Shown here: positions 35,313 to 45,639 of the stretch, piece by piece | Layout of the letters: each line of letters begins with the position of its first letter | Position numbering within the stretch: the stretch's first letter is position 1 | Origin: Picosynechococcus sp. PCC 7003 | GTDB lineage: Bacteria; Cyanobacteriota; Cyanobacteriia; Cyanobacteriales; MRBY01 | Length of the DNA: 64,000 bases | Reading direction: 5' to 3' | Assembly: GCF_001693255.1 (NCBI RefSeq) | Contig: NZ_CP016474.1 | Location: 1,258,661 to 1,322,660, forward strand | The notes under the pieces: model-generated | What the model saw: the letters and a program-made list of their open reading frames with translations, nothing else | What the model was told of the DNA's origin: nothing | The model's database searches: none | Position numbers and translations under genes: made by a program

Positions 35313-35897
35313 CTAATCATCGTAATCGTATGAACGCACGCGACCACATTGCCGCAGCAGATAAGGGGGCACTGGGTTGCCGCGATAATATTCCTGTCGC
35401 CACCGGGCCGGTAAGCAACTCGCATCGATGCCGTAGTTAAACCCGCGCTGATAACGGTAGTTATTGTAATTGTTGTAGTTACGGTCGAAAAGAACACCGA
35501 GAATAATGTCACGGATCAAATTGTCATTCCCCCTAGGCAGACCGAAAGTTTGGAACAGGCTCCGACGCAGATTTTGGTCGCGTCTTAGAAAGTAAAAAAG
35601 CTCGCGGGGGATGCGGTTATTGTAATTGCGATCAATGTCATTAAAAATCCCGTCCCAGGAAGAAACTTCATCTCGCCAGTCGTATTGACGATATGGATAT
35701 CTGTGGCGATCGTCGTCGTCATCATCCCAATCATCATCGTCATCATAATCCCAACGATATCGATAGTATTCGTAGGAATTTTCTGGGGTGTTGTTTCGTC
35801 TGGGGCCAGCATTGGCCGGTAAGGTAGGCAGTAATGACCCTAAAGTCAGGAGGGGAATCAGGCCCAGTAGTACCCATTGGCGTGTAAAGGGTTTCAT
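35313..35897 (-). CDS. Secreted Asp/Tyr/Arg-rich protein of unknown function
   Basis: From ATG 35897 the 194-residue product begins with a signal peptide (MKPFTRQWVLLGLIPLLTLG ... PANA). The upstream frame start at 35918 is TTG and is less likely. The mature part starts with a low-complexity block: YEYYRYRWDYDDDDDWDDDD, then RHRYPYRQYDW. A more ordinary region follows (FLRRDQNLRRSLFQTFGLPR ... RDIILGVLFDRNYNNYNNY) and the protein ends RVRSYDYDD. The Asp run could bind cations such as iron or calcium in the periplasm. It is convergent with the FTR1 permease, 9 bp apart. Confidence 0.65.
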   Translation of the reverse strand: MKPFTRQWVLLGLIPLLTLGSLLPTLPANAGPRRNNTPENSYEYYRYRWDYDDDDDWDDDDDDRHRYPYRQYDWRDEVSSWDGIFNDIDRNYNNRIPRELFYFLRRDQNLRRSLFQTFGLPRGNDNLIRDIILGVLFDRNYNNYNNYRYQRGFNYGIDASCLPARWRQEYYRGNPVPPYLLRQCGRVRSYDYDD

Positions 35898-36029
35898 GGT
35901 GCTAAATATCCTGTTCAATTCAATTCTCTGTAGAAATCCATGACAGATTAAGCCACAAAAAAGTTTCCCAATGGGCGTGAAATTAGTGATGAAAAAATAT
36001 TTGTACTGATTAATGTTTTACCGTGACGA

Positions 36030-36076
36030 AAAAAATAAAAAAGCAAGCTTGAAATGATATTTTTCCAAAACTTGCT
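36030..36076 (-). terminator. Terminator after the dienelactone hydrolase gene
   Basis: On the minus strand AGCAAG (36076-36071) pairs with CTTGCT (36047-36042) with a further GAAA/TTTC pairing inside the loop, followed by TTTTTATTTTTTT. It lies 45 bp past the stop. Confidence 0.5.
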
Positions 36077-36120
36077 GACAACTAACTGTACTTTTTCCTG
36101 AAGTATGGAATTGGTCTCAT

Positions 36121-36885
36121 TTAGAAGACTGTTTTTAAAAATTCAAGTAGTTCATCCCAAGATTTGAGATCAGCTTGGGGGTCATAGTCGCTAGAATCCC
36201 ATTTGGTAAAGGAATGGAGGGCACCCCCATAAATTTCCATATCGTAGGTCACACCCGCAGTATTCAAATCCGTGGCGAGGGCGGCCACTTCAGCGATGGG
36301 AGATACAGGATCGGCAGACCCATGGAGCACTAAAACGGAACCTGTGGTTTCACTGTAGTCTTGACCTTCTGGCAGGGCTAAGCCGCCGTGGAAAGAAACA
36401 AAGCCGTCGAGATCCGCCCCTGACCGGGCCATTTCTAGCACCGCCGAACCACCAAAGCAATAGCCCATGATCGCGACTTTTTCTGGGTCAACTCCTTCGA
36501 GTTGCTTGGCGACCTCAAGGCCTGCTTGTAATCTTTCACGCATCAGTTGGCGATCGCCATAGAGTTTGCCACTTTCTGCCTGGGATTCAGCAACATTTTT
36601 AGGTCGTACCCCCTGACCATAAAGATCGACGGCGAGTACCGTATAACCTTGGGTCGAGAGCATATTGGCGCGCATTTTTTCGTAGCGGTCGAGGCCATCC
36701 CAATCATGCACAAGCAAGACAACGGGCTGATTATCCCCAAAGCCTTCATTGCGGGCGACATATCCCTCAAAGGGTTGGTCGTCAATGTTATAAACCATGG
36801 GATAGGCAACAACATCCGCCTGGGCCGGTAGGCTGAAGCCAGCACCCACCATCAGAGTTAGGCCAAATAATAGTTTTCGTAACAT
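36121..36885 (-). CDS. Secreted dienelactone hydrolase-family protein
   Basis: From ATG 36885 (MLRKLLFGLTLMVGAGFSLP) the 254-residue protein has a signal peptide ending PAQA and an alpha/beta-hydrolase domain. The DLH triad is complete: Cys in GYCFGG, Asp in HGSADPVSP and His in GALHSF. The oxyanion-side HDWDGLD is also present. Dienelactone hydrolases open lactone rings; most bacterial relatives have no tested substrate, and a periplasmic location is less usual than a cytoplasmic one. The longer upstream frame lacks a signal peptide and is not preferred. It is divergent from the MerA-like gene with about 200 bp between the starts. Confidence 0.8.
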   Translation of the reverse strand: MLRKLLFGLTLMVGAGFSLPAQADVVAYPMVYNIDDQPFEGYVARNEGFGDNQPVVLLVHDWDGLDRYEKMRANMLSTQGYTVLAVDLYGQGVRPKNVAESQAESGKLYGDRQLMRERLQAGLEVAKQLEGVDPEKVAIMGYCFGGSAVLEMARSGADLDGFVSFHGGLALPEGQDYSETTGSVLVLHGSADPVSPIAEVAALATDLNTAGVTYDMEIYGGALHSFTKWDSSDYDPQADLKSWDELLEFLKTVF

Positions 36886-37092
36886 TTTTAAAGGAGCTCC
36901 CATCAAGTGAATCAACTCGTATTGTACTGATTTCAGGCGATCGCCTCTTGGCTTGGGGGAAGCGGGGCGCAAAACTGAAGTTAAGCAGAAAAAGAGTTAA
37001 AAATTTCCTGAAAATCATGGTGCTAAGGGTTTGGAAGGAAAAATTTCGCGCAAAATAAAGACAACTGACCAAACTCATGGAGACGGTAAGCT

Positions 37093-38529
37093 GTGGCTGT
37101 GGATTACGATATTGTCATCATTGGCGGTGGTTCTGGGGGCCTAGTGGTCGCCAGTGCAGCAGCCCAGTTAAAGGCAAAGGTAGCCCTCGTGGAAAAAGAT
37201 CGCCTTGGGGGAGATTGCCTCTGGTATGGGTGCGTTCCCAGTAAGTCTTTTCTCCATGCGGCAAAGGTTGCCCACCAAGTGCGCCATGGGGGGCGGGTTG
37301 GCGTCCACACAAAACCGCCGGAAATCAATTTTTCAGAGGCGATGGGTCATGTGCAAAAGGCGATCGCCACCATTGAACCCCACGATTCCCCAGAACGGTT
37401 TACGGAGTTGGGGGTCGAGGTGATTTTTGGCGATGGTCAGTTTCTCGACAGCAAAACTTTTCGGGTCAATGGTCGCAAACTAACGGCGCGCGCCTTTGTG
37501 ATTGCCACCGGATCACGGCCCGCTGTTCCCCCGGTTGACGGACTCCAGGAAGCGGGTTTTATTACTAATGAACAGGTGTTTTCCCTCACAGAACAGCCAG
37601 AATCCCTCGCGGTGATTGGGTCGGGGCCGATCGGTTGTGAGTTGGGGCAAGCGTTTCACCGTTTGGGGACGGAAGTGACGCTGTTTGCAAGCCGCGATCG
37701 CCTGTTACCCAAAGAAGACCCCGATGTTGCCGCCGTCCTCGAGCAACAATTTAACCAAGAAGGAATCACCATTCTGAAAAATGCCCGGTTAAAGCGGGTG
37801 GAAATGGTCAAAGGCAAAAAACATCTCTACACCGAGGATGATTCCCAGGTGGCGGCGATCGCCGATAAAATCCTCCTGGCCACAGGCCGCACCCCCAATG
37901 TCAAATCCCTAAACCTAGAAGCCGCTGGGGTAGACTACGATAGCCAAGGAATTTGCGTTAATGACAAACTCCAAACGACTAATAGCCGGATCTATGCCTG
38001 TGGCGATGTGATTGGCGGCTATCAGTTCACCCATGTGGCCGGTTACGAAGCCGTTGTGGTGCTCCAAAATGCCCTAAATCCCTTGCAACTATTTCTTAAA
38101 AGCGTTGATTATCGCGTAATCCCCTGGGCGACCTTTACTGATCCGGAGGTGGGACGGGTTGGCATGACCGAGGAACAAGCCCGTAAACGCCACGGTGATG
38201 TACTGATTTTGAAAGTGCCCTTTGCGTCAGTGGATCGGGCCCAGGCGGAGGATTCTACCGTGGGCTTTCATAAGTTGATCGTGCGTCACAACGGTGAAAT
38301 CCTGGGGGCGCATCTGGTGGGGCCGATGGCCGGGGAGCTCATCCATGAAGTTGTTTTGGCCATGACCTATCGCCTGCCGGTTGCGGCCTTAACGGGGATT
38401 CATATCTACCCGACCTTGAGCGAAATCAATAGTAAAACAGCGCTGCTGCTCTCCAAGAAAAAATACGCCGATAACGAAAAACTCCAAAGTTTCCTAACGA
38501 AGTTTTTTAGCTTTCTGCGTTCCCTCTAG
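37093..38529 (+). CDS. MerA-like pyridine nucleotide-disulfide oxidoreductase
   Basis: Starts at GTG 37093. The 478-residue flavoprotein has the FAD site YDIVIIGGGSGGLVVASAAA, the redox-active pair in GGDCLWYGCVPSKSFLHAA, an NAD(P) fold LAVIGSGPIGCELGQAF, a flavin motif YACGDVIGG and the dimer domain with HIYPTLSE. This fits mercuric reductase/dihydrolipoamide dehydrogenase relatives. It lacks the N-terminal HMA domain and the C-terminal vicinal cysteines of true MerA, and has a C-terminal helix (SFLTKFFSFLRSL) that might touch a membrane. Electron acceptor unknown. Its last 23 bp overlap the convergent folP. Confidence 0.85.
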   Translation: MAVDYDIVIIGGGSGGLVVASAAAQLKAKVALVEKDRLGGDCLWYGCVPSKSFLHAAKVAHQVRHGGRVGVHTKPPEINFSEAMGHVQKAIATIEPHDSPERFTELGVEVIFGDGQFLDSKTFRVNGRKLTARAFVIATGSRPAVPPVDGLQEAGFITNEQVFSLTEQPESLAVIGSGPIGCELGQAFHRLGTEVTLFASRDRLLPKEDPDVAAVLEQQFNQEGITILKNARLKRVEMVKGKKHLYTEDDSQVAAIADKILLATGRTPNVKSLNLEAAGVDYDSQGICVNDKLQTTNSRIYACGDVIGGYQFTHVAGYEAVVVLQNALNPLQLFLKSVDYRVIPWATFTDPEVGRVGMTEEQARKRHGDVLILKVPFASVDRAQAEDSTVGFHKLIVRHNGEILGAHLVGPMAGELIHEVVLAMTYRLPVAALTGIHIYPTLSEINSKTALLLSKKKYADNEKLQSFLTKFFSFLRSL

Positions 38530-39364
38530 GCCGCCAAATCACATCAGCAATTTTCGCGACATCGATCATCTCTGGCCCATCGTGCACCCGGAGGATATCC
38601 GCCCCAAAGGCGATCGCCCCCGCACAGGCCGCCGCTGTCCCCCACACCCGTTGCGTGGGATCTGGTTTATTGAGGATGTGGCCAATAAAACTTTTGCGGG
38701 ACGGCCCCACCAGGAGCGGGTAACCCAGATCGCGAAAGTCTTGGAGCTGGCGAATGAGATCATAATTTTGCAGGGCTGTTTTCGCAAAGCCAATGCCCGG
38801 ATCAAGGATTAGGTGATTTTTCGGGATTCCCAAAGCTAAGGCGGCATCGATGCGCTCCTGGAAGAAATTTTTTAGATCGGCGATCAAATCTTGGTAGTCC
38901 GTCAGACTTTGCATCGTTTCCGGGGTGCCCCGGATGTGCATCAAAATAATTGGCACGTTCAAATCCCGCACCACCGTCAGCATCTGGTCGTCAAAGGTGG
39001 CTCCGGAAATATCGTTCACTATATCGGCCCCGGTAGCGATCGCCTTTTGGGCCACTGCCGCCCGGGTGGTATCGATGGAAATCACCGTCTGAAATTTTTC
39101 TCGAATGGCTCGAATCACAGGAATGGTGCGATCTAGTTCTTCTGTCAGGGAAATTTGCGCCGATCCAGGGCGAGTAGACTGACCGCCAATGTCGAGGATA
39201 TCAATGCCTGCGGCGACCATTTTTTCGGCTTGGGCTACTGCTGAAGCCACGGAGTTAAACTGGCCCCCATCACTGAAACTGTCGGGGGTAACGTTGAGAA
39301 TCCCCATGACATAGGTGCGATCGCCCCAGGTAAAGGTTTGATTTCGGAGTGTAAGTCCTTCCAT
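38507..39364 (-). CDS. folP: Dihydropteroate synthase
   Basis: The 285-residue enzyme joins p-aminobenzoate to the pterin pyrophosphate in folate synthesis. Signature motifs are MGILNVTPDSFSDGGQF, DIGGQSTRPGS, SIDTTRA, DPGIGFAK and GPSRKSFIG, the last contacting the sulfonamide/pABA pocket. It starts 3 bp after the stop of xth, so the two are co-transcribed. Its 3' end overlaps the convergent MerA-like gene by 23 bp. Folate made here also supplies ThyX. Confidence 0.95.
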   Translation of the reverse strand: MEGLTLRNQTFTWGDRTYVMGILNVTPDSFSDGGQFNSVASAVAQAEKMVAAGIDILDIGGQSTRPGSAQISLTEELDRTIPVIRAIREKFQTVISIDTTRAAVAQKAIATGADIVNDISGATFDDQMLTVVRDLNVPIILMHIRGTPETMQSLTDYQDLIADLKNFFQERIDAALALGIPKNHLILDPGIGFAKTALQNYDLIRQLQDFRDLGYPLLVGPSRKSFIGHILNKPDPTQRVWGTAAACAGAIAFGADILRVHDGPEMIDVAKIADVIWRPRGNAES

Positions 39365-39367
39365 CAG

Positions 39368-40150
39368 TTACAGCTCCACAATTACAGGGGTATGGTCACT
39401 GGGTTTTTCCCAACCGCGCGGCTCCCGGTCGATCCAACAGCGTTTCGCCTGGCCGTAGAGTTGTTCCGTAAGGTAAATGTGGTCAATGCGCCAACCGCGA
39501 TTCCGACTAAAGCCCCGCGTCCGATAATCCCACCAGCTAAATTGATCGGCGTCTTGGTTAAATTTGCGGAATACATCCTGAAAGCCGAAGCCGAGAATCT
39601 CCGTGAGTGTTTCCCGTTCTGCGGGGGAAGCCATAATGTGATCCGGTTTTTTCGGCATGTAGATATCCCGGTCTTCGAGGGCAATATTAAAATCGCCACA
39701 CATTAAAATTTCTCGATCGTCTTTGCACAATTCTTTTAAATAGGCCTTGAGAACCTCAAACCAGCCCAGCTTGTAGTCATATTTTTCGCTGCCGACGGCG
39801 GAACCATTGGGCACATACAAATTCACCACCCGCACGTTACCAATCACCCCAGAAATCACCCGTTTCTGTTCGTCAAAATCCTGGGCGATCGCCGCACCGA
39901 CCACAGGTGTAAAACCAATAATCACGTCCTGGAGCTGTTCCCGACTGAGGAGAGCAACGCCATTGTAGGATTTCTGGCCAGAGATCGAGGTGTGGTAGCC
40001 TAGGGCTTCGAAGGGCTGCCGGGGAAAGTCTGGGTCTACTACTTTTGTTTCTTGGAGACAGAGCAGATCAACCCCCGTTGTTTCTAACCATTGACAGATA
40101 TGGGTTTGGCGAGAACGCACCGAGTTCACGTTCCAGGTTGCGATTTCCAT
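39368..40150 (-). CDS. xth: Exodeoxyribonuclease III (AP endonuclease)
   Basis: The 260-residue protein matches XthA: MEIATWNVNSVRSRQTHI (catalytic Asn), LLCLQETKV (metal Glu), LYVPNGSAVGSEKY, CGDFNIALEDRDIY and the final YLTEQLYGQ...SDHTPVIVEL with the His-Asp pair. It cleaves DNA at abasic sites and degrades 3' ends in base-excision repair. It lies 3 bp ahead of folP and 22 bp after the end of the saccharopine-dehydrogenase-like gene, all on the minus strand, so the three form a likely operon. Confidence 0.94.
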   Translation of the reverse strand: MEIATWNVNSVRSRQTHICQWLETTGVDLLCLQETKVVDPDFPRQPFEALGYHTSISGQKSYNGVALLSREQLQDVIIGFTPVVGAAIAQDFDEQKRVISGVIGNVRVVNLYVPNGSAVGSEKYDYKLGWFEVLKAYLKELCKDDREILMCGDFNIALEDRDIYMPKKPDHIMASPAERETLTEILGFGFQDVFRKFNQDADQFSWWDYRTRGFSRNRGWRIDHIYLTEQLYGQAKRCWIDREPRGWEKPSDHTPVIVEL

Positions 40151-40172
40151 GGGCTTCGAGAATTGGACTTAG

Positions 40173-41303
40173 TTAATTTAGCGTAGTTTGCGGCGACATA
40201 TCCCCATAACTCCTAGGCGATCGCCTAGGAGTTATGGACCAGGAAAGCTGGAGGTTATACTTTTCGGCCATGGCCATAAACAGCTCCGTGGGAATCATTT
40301 GTTCGACCGGGAAGAGACCCGGTTTTGAAACTTGTTCCGTCAAAAGCAGTTCCGCCACGATCGCTACCCCTAAGCCTGCGGCGATCGCCGTGTGTTCATG
40401 GACAAAATCCACCGTAACCTGTTGGGGCGTACCATCTTTAGTGCCGCTAACAATCGCTCGCATTGCCACCCCAACCCCCGTAAAAGAATCGGTGAGCTTG
40501 GTCATGCCGTAGCTAATTTTGCTAAGACCTTGAATGATGCGGGGATGTTGACGCAGTGGTTCAGGCAATAGGGTGATGGCCCGCGTGAGCTGATTATAAA
40601 AATTTGGCAGAGAACCAAATTTTGTGACCACCGTTTTCACTGGGAAGGATTCGGCAAAGGTAAAAGTTTCGGCCACATCAAACCAATACACCGTTGTTTT
40701 GCCAATGGGGTTAGGGAAATCAATTGTCGTCGGCTCAGAATAGGGTTGTTTGGCCTGCCAAGTGCCGTCCTGAAAAACGAGAAAAGGCTCCCCCAACCCC
40801 AGAAAAGTCGTTGTCATCACCGTTTCTCCGGCGCCCCCGGAACCCGCAACACCATAATAAAGCTCAATTTTGTGCGGTTCGTCGAGCTGCTCTACACCGA
40901 GGCGCACCATACTATTAGAAATCCCCGGAAAGACCCCTGCATTACACACTGCGGTGATTCCGGCATCTGTGGCGGCCTGGGTCAAGGGCTTAAGCTTTTG
41001 GTACAGGCAACGGTGGTCACTGATGTCAATGTAATTTTTGCCTTGGTGGATGCACGTTTGTAATACTCGACCATCCCGGCGGTGGAATGGCCCCGCACAG
41101 TGAATCACCAAATCATGGTTGGTGATCGCCTTTTCTAAAGCCGGTAAATCCTCTAAATCGAGGCGCAAAAATGTTCCCTGGAGTGCCTTTGCCTCTCGCA
41201 CCGAACGCCCTGTCACCGTCACCGAACCCAGGGGGGCGATCGCCGCTGCCACCCGTTGACCGATGCGGCCCGTGCCCCCCAAAATTAAAATTTGCTTGAC
41301 CAT
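40173..41303 (-). CDS. Saccharopine dehydrogenase-family NAD(P) oxidoreductase
   Basis: ATG 41303 (MVKQILILGGTGRIGQRVAA) starts the Rossmann fold directly; the 28-codon upstream extension is unlikely. The 376-residue protein has GRS and GPFHRRDG segments, and a catalytic-like domain (GVFPGISNSMVRLG, YYGVAGSGGAGETVM) typical of the saccharopine dehydrogenase superfamily, which includes homospermidine-type and plant-like reductases. The substrate is not predictable. The C-terminal dozen codons (SITPRRSPRSYG) are encoded by a perfect 34-bp palindrome, so the natural end of the protein may have been altered. It leads the probable operon with xth and folP. Confidence 0.75.
   Translation of the reverse strand: MVKQILILGGTGRIGQRVAAAIAPLGSVTVTGRSVREAKALQGTFLRLDLEDLPALEKAITNHDLVIHCAGPFHRRDGRVLQTCIHQGKNYIDISDHRCLYQKLKPLTQAATDAGITAVCNAGVFPGISNSMVRLGVEQLDEPHKIELYYGVAGSGGAGETVMTTTFLGLGEPFLVFQDGTWQAKQPYSEPTTIDFPNPIGKTTVYWFDVAETFTFAESFPVKTVVTKFGSLPNFYNQLTRAITLLPEPLRQHPRIIQGLSKISYGMTKLTDSFTGVGVAMRAIVSGTKDGTPQQVTVDFVHEHTAIAAGLGVAIVAELLLTEQVSKPGLFPVEQMIPTELFMAMAEKYNLQLSWSITPRRSPRSYGDMSPQTTLN
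40204..40237. repeat. Perfect 34-bp palindrome with HIP1 centre
   Basis: CCATAACTCCTAGGCGA and its exact reverse complement meet with no spacer, centred on GCGATCGC. It lies within the last codons of the saccharopine-dehydrogenase-like gene, 31 bp before its stop, and would form a 17-bp cruciform or a very stable RNA hairpin ahead of xth. Confidence 0.9.
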
Positions 41304-41654
41304 TGGCGCTGTCCTGTACTCTGGCTTCCACACCTTGGGCATTTTATCAGGCCGCTTCCTGGGGAATGGATTAACGACCCTCCGCACAACCGCAAACCGG
41401 AGCCTAAAAGGTCAAATTTTCTCCGCTGGATTTACCTTGGAGTCAGATAATATCAAGGTAGAGACTTCGTTTGTTGCCAAGCCCATGGATTGAAAAGAAT
41501 AGGTCTGGTTCAAAGGGCGGCAATGTAGACTAAGCTAAAACAGTCCCCCTGGGTCACTACCCTTGAGGACAACGCCTCACCTTCTTTGATCATCAATATT
41601 GATTTAAAATCTTTATTCAGTTTTTGCTTCTTTTTCAACAATTCTGCGCTCATT
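41304..41654. other. 351-bp intergenic region before the STAS gene
   Basis: It lies between divergent genes and must contain both promoters. An inverted repeat TACCTTG...CAAGGTA lies near 41430-41462 and a GTCC...GGAC pair near 41546-41572. I see no RNA gene or coding frame I can support. Confidence 0.35.
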
Positions 41655-41984
41655 ATGGATAACAAAATTGCAGTTTTTCACCCCACGGGCATTTTTGATA
41701 ATATTAAGTCCCTTGAGTTTAAAGACGATTTACTCAAAAGTATTACCGACGAAAAAAAAGAGGTTGTGATCCTTGATTTTACTGGGATCACGTTTATGGA
41801 CAGTGCAGGCCTCGGATCATTAGTTTTACTATTAAAAACGGTGCGTACCCACGGGGCAAAAATGATTTTATGTAACGTCAACGAACAAGTGCAAATGCTG
41901 TTTGAATTGACCAATATGAACCGTGTTTTTGAAATTTTTGCGACCCAAGCAGACTTCTTTGAACAGCAGGCAGCACAGTCCTAA
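41655..41984 (+). CDS. STAS-domain anti-sigma factor antagonist-type protein
   Basis: ATG 41655 (MDNKIAVFHPTGIFDNIKSL) starts a 109-residue single STAS domain; the longer frame from 41586 adds a hydrophobic stretch without family support. VVILDFTGITFMDSAGLGSL carries the conserved Ser that is phosphorylated by an HPK/anti-sigma kinase in SpoIIAA-type proteins. Such domains act as partner switches controlled by PP2C phosphatases and kinases. No kinase, phosphatase or sigma factor is nearby, so its circuit is unknown. mfd follows 118 bp downstream. Confidence 0.85.
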   Translation: MDNKIAVFHPTGIFDNIKSLEFKDDLLKSITDEKKEVVILDFTGITFMDSAGLGSLVLLLKTVRTHGAKMILCNVNEQVQMLFELTNMNRVFEIFATQADFFEQQAAQS

Positions 41985-42102
41985 ACAAGTCCCAAAGAGG
42001 CAAGGCGATCGCCGTAATTCTGTATTGATTTTGCGGCCCCGTAAAGAACTGTAATACATTGGATGAACCCATGAATGCTTCCTGTCACCGTCGCCATTAC
42101 CT

Positions 42103-45100
42103 ATGACTTTTTCTTCGGTTGTTCGTTTTTTGAGCCGTGCTGCCCTCACAGCAGAATTAACCCAAAAGCTCCAAACCCAAGGGGAACTCGCTTTAAGTGG
42201 TCTGCCCAGACTCCCCAAAGGACTGTTGGCCTCAAGTTTGGCGCAATTGCAGGAGAAAAATTTGTTGGTGGTCTGTGCCACCCTCGAGGAAGCCGGACGT
42301 TGGGCCGCCCAGTTAGAGGCCATGGGTTGGGGCCAGGTACTGTTTTATCCCACCTCGGAAGCGTCGCCCTACGAAGCTTTTGATCCAGAATCAGAGATGA
42401 TTTGGGGGCAGATGCAAACCCTAGGGGCGATCGCCTATGGTCAGTCATCTGCTGTGGGTAAGGGGATGGTTGTGGTGACAACGGAGCGCGCCCTCCAGCC
42501 CCATCTGCCGCCCCAAGCGATTTTCCGGGATTATTGCTTGACCTTGCTGCCAGGAGCAGAACTTGATCATTCTGAGGCGATCGCCACCCAGTTAACGCGC
42601 CTCGGCTATGAGCGGGTGAACATCGTCGAAACCGAAGGCCAGTGGACCCGTCGGGGCGATATTGTTGATATTTTTCCGGTGTCGGGGGAGTTGCCGGTAC
42701 GTTTAGATTTTTTCGGTGATCAGTTAGAAAGCATCCGGGAGTTTGACCCCAACAGCCAACGTTCCCTCGATAAAGTAGACCAACTGGTTTTGACCCCCAC
42801 GGCCTGGGCGCCTTTAATTGGTCAACAAATCCTCGATCCGGCAGATTTACCGCTAACCCCAGAGGAAAAAGAACAATGGGGAGAAGGTGTTTATCCTGAA
42901 GGAATGCAACGCTTTTTGGGGGTCGCCTTTGCGGATCAGGTGGCCTCGATCCTGGCGTATCTCCCAGAAAATACGTTGGTGGCCATTGATGAATTGTCCC
43001 AATGTCTTGCCCATGGCGATCGCACCTACGAAACTAGCGAGGCCCAGTGGCAGTTGCTCAATGGCGAATCTCCCCTACCCAAAGTTCACCGCAGGGTGCA
43101 GGAAAATTTTGACCAGGTTAGCCAACGGTACCAAAAAATTACCTTGACAGAACTCGATGATGTCAGTGAAGCCAGCATCAACCTATCTAGTCGTCCGGTA
43201 CCGATTACACCGCACCAGTTCGGTAAATTGGCAGAAATTTTGCGCGGTAAACGGGAAATCTATAGCACCATTACCCTTGATAAATACAACGCTTGGCTGG
43301 TTTCGGCTCAACCCACACGCTCCGTTTCCCTGCTCCAGGAACATGACTGCGCCGCCCAGTTCATCCCCAATCCTAGGGATTATCCCGCCATCGAAAAACA
43401 CCAACGCCAAGGCACGGCGATCGCCCTCAAGTACAAGGGCCAAGCAGAACTAGAAGGCTTCATTTTACCCACCTTTAGAATCGCCGTTGTTACCGACCGA
43501 GAATTCTATGGCCAACACGCCCTCACTACCTTTGGCTACATCCGAAAACGTCGCCGGGCCGCCTCAAAAACCGTTGATGTTAATAAACTCAATCCCGGTG
43601 ATTATATTGTCCACAAAAGCCATGGCATTGGTCGCTTTATTAAAATTGAAACCCTGCAAAGCCGGGAATATTTAGTCCTCAAATATGCCGATGGGATCCT
43701 CAGAATTCCCGCAGATTCTTTAGATACCCTGTCCCGCTATCGCCACACCGCTAAGGGACGCCCGGAACTCCACCGGATGGGCGGCAAAACCTGGGAAAAA
43801 ACCAAGGCCAAGGTCAGAAAGTCCGTTAAAAAGTTAGCCGTTGATCTGTTGAAAATTTATGCCCAACGGGCGGAAATGAAGGGCACAACCTACCCAAGCG
43901 ATGCCCCCTGGCAACAGGAAATGGAGGATTCTTTCCCGTACCAAGCGACCCCAGACCAACTGAAGGCGGTGCAGGATATTAAGCGGGATCTCGAAAGCGA
44001 TCGCCCAATGGATCGGCTCGTCTGTGGCGATGTGGGTTTCGGGAAAACAGAAGTGGCAATCCGGGCCATTTTTAAAGTGGTCACCGGTGGCCATAAACAG
44101 GTGGCGTTATTGGCACCCACCACAATTTTGACCCAACAGCACTACCACACCCTAAAGGAACGCTTTTCCCCCTATCCGATTAATATTGGCCTGTTAAACC
44201 GCTTCCGCACCGCCTCCGAACGCAAGGACATTTTGGAGCGGCTCCACAGGGGCGAACTAGACATCGTTGTCGGTACCCAACAACTCCTCGGCAAGGATGT
44301 GCAATTTAAGGATCTAGGCTTGCTCGTAGTCGATGAAGAACAACGCTTTGGGGTGAATCAAAAGGAAAAAATCAAAGCCCTCAAAACGAAGGTTGATGTT
44401 TTGACGTTGTCCGCAACCCCGATTCCGCGAACCCTGTATATGTCCCTGTCCGGTATTCGGGAAATGAGTTTAATCACGACGCCACCGCCCTCCCGTCGCC
44501 CGATCCAAACCCATGTGTCTCGCCATAACCCCGAAATTATCCGCACTGCCATTCGCAACGAATTAGACCGGGGCGGACAAATTTTCTATGTGGTGCCCCG
44601 TGTCGAAGGGATTGAGACCATTGCCACCCAATTACAAGAAATGATTCCCTCGGCGCGGGTGGCGATCGCCCATGGGCAGATGAACGAAGCCGATCTCGAA
44701 ACGACGATGTTGACCTTTAATAACGGCGAGGCGGATATTCTTCTCTGTACGACTATCGTTGAGTCTGGACTCGATATTCCTCGGGTGAACACGATTATCG
44801 TTGAAGATGCCCAAAAATTCGGTCTTTCCCAACTCTATCAACTGCGCGGTCGGGTGGGACGTTCCGGCATCCAGGCCCATGCGTGGCTCCTTTATCCCAG
44901 CCAAGGAGACCTCACCGAAAAAGCCCGAAAACGGCTGCGGGCCTTGCAAGAGTTTAGTCAACTGGGTTCTGGCTATCAATTGGCGATGCGGGATATGGAA
45001 ATTCGCGGGGTGGGTAATCTCCTGGGGGCAGAACAGTCCGGGCAAATGGAGGCCATTGGTTTTGATCTATACGTAGAAATGCTCCAGGATTGCATTAGTG

Positions 45101-45591
45101 AAATTCGCGGCCAGGAAATTCCCCAGGTGGATAATTGCCAGGTGGATCTACGGCTCACGGCCTTTATTCCGAGTAACTACATCACCGATGGTGACCAAAA
45201 ACTTGATGCCTATCGTCTGATTACCCAGGCCAACTCCAAACCGGAACTGATGCAAATTGCCGCCGATTGGGGCGATCGCTACGGTAAATTACCCTCCTCT
45301 GTCGAACAACTGCTCCAGGTCATTGAGCTAAAGATGATTGCCAAGTCCCTCGGATTCTCGCGCATTAAACCCGAAGGCAAACAAAATATCGTCCTCGAAA
45401 CGCCCATGGAGGAACCCGCCTGGCAGCGCTTCGCCGAAAAGTTACCATCCCATCTCCAGTCCCGCTTTGTGTACACCTCCAAAAAAGTGACGGTGCGGGG
45501 TCTAGGGGCAATAAAGCCCCAACAACAATTGGATAGCCTCATCGAGTGGCTCGGCAGAATGCAAGGAGTGTTAGAGGAAGCCGGGGTATAA
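42103..45591 (+). CDS. mfd: Transcription-repair coupling factor
   Basis: The 1162-residue protein has the full Mfd architecture: UvrB-like damage-recognition homology at the N-terminus (to about 340, including [20 protein letters not shown]), the RNA polymerase-interacting domain ([20 protein letters not shown]), the RecG-like translocase with Walker [18 protein letters not shown] and the DEEQ box [10 protein letters not shown], helicase motif VI (QLRGRVGRS), and a C-terminal regulatory domain. It removes stalled RNA polymerase and recruits UvrA for repair of the transcribed strand. It is the largest gene of the window and appears monocistronic; the next start, a cupredoxin, is 48 bp downstream and could be co-transcribed. 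Confidence 0.96.
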   Translation: MTFSSVVRFLSRAALTAELTQKLQTQGELALSGLPRLPKGLLASSLAQLQEKNLLVVCATLEEAGRWAAQLEAMGWGQVLFYPTSEASPYEAFDPESEMIWGQMQTLGAIAYGQSSAVGKGMVVVTTERALQPHLPPQAIFRDYCLTLLPGAELDHSEAIATQLTRLGYERVNIVETEGQWTRRGDIVDIFPVSGELPVRLDFFGDQLESIREFDPNSQRSLDKVDQLVLTPTAWAPLIGQQILDPADLPLTPEEKEQWGEGVYPEGMQRFLGVAFADQVASILAYLPENTLVAIDELSQCLAHGDRTYETSEAQWQLLNGESPLPKVHRRVQENFDQVSQRYQKITLTELDDVSEASINLSSRPVPITPHQFGKLAEILRGKREIYSTITLDKYNAWLVSAQPTRSVSLLQEHDCAAQFIPNPRDYPAIEKHQRQGTAIALKYKGQAELEGFILPTFRIAVVTDREFYGQHALTTFGYIRKRRRAASKTVDVNKLNPGDYIVHKSHGIGRFIKIETLQSREYLVLKYADGILRIPADSLDTLSRYRHTAKGRPELHRMGGKTWEKTKAKVRKSVKKLAVDLLKIYAQRAEMKGTTYPSDAPWQQEMEDSFPYQATPDQLKAVQDIKRDLESDRPMDRLVCGDVGFGKTEVAIRAIFKVVTGGHKQVALLAPTTILTQQHYHTLKERFSPYPINIGLLNRFRTASERKDILERLHRGELDIVVGTQQLLGKDVQFKDLGLLVVDEEQRFGVNQKEKIKALKTKVDVLTLSATPIPRTLYMSLSGIREMSLITTPPPSRRPIQTHVSRHNPEIIRTAIRNELDRGGQIFYVVPRVEGIETIATQLQEMIPSARVAIAHGQMNEADLETTMLTFNNGEADILLCTTIVESGLDIPRVNTIIVEDAQKFGLSQLYQLRGRVGRSGIQAHAWLLYPSQGDLTEKARKRLRALQEFSQLGSGYQLAMRDMEIRGVGNLLGAEQSGQMEAIGFDLYVEMLQDCISEIRGQEIPQVDNCQVDLRLTAFIPSNYITDGDQKLDAYRLITQANSKPELMQIAADWGDRYGKLPSSVEQLLQVIELKMIAKSLGFSRIKPEGKQNIVLETPMEEPAWQRFAEKLPSHLQSRFVYTSKKVTVRGLGAIKPQQQLDSLIEWLGRMQGVLEEAGV

Positions 45592-45639
45592 CAGAACCAT
45601 CAAAGCAACCGAAATTTTCAAGCGTAATGGAGAAAATCA

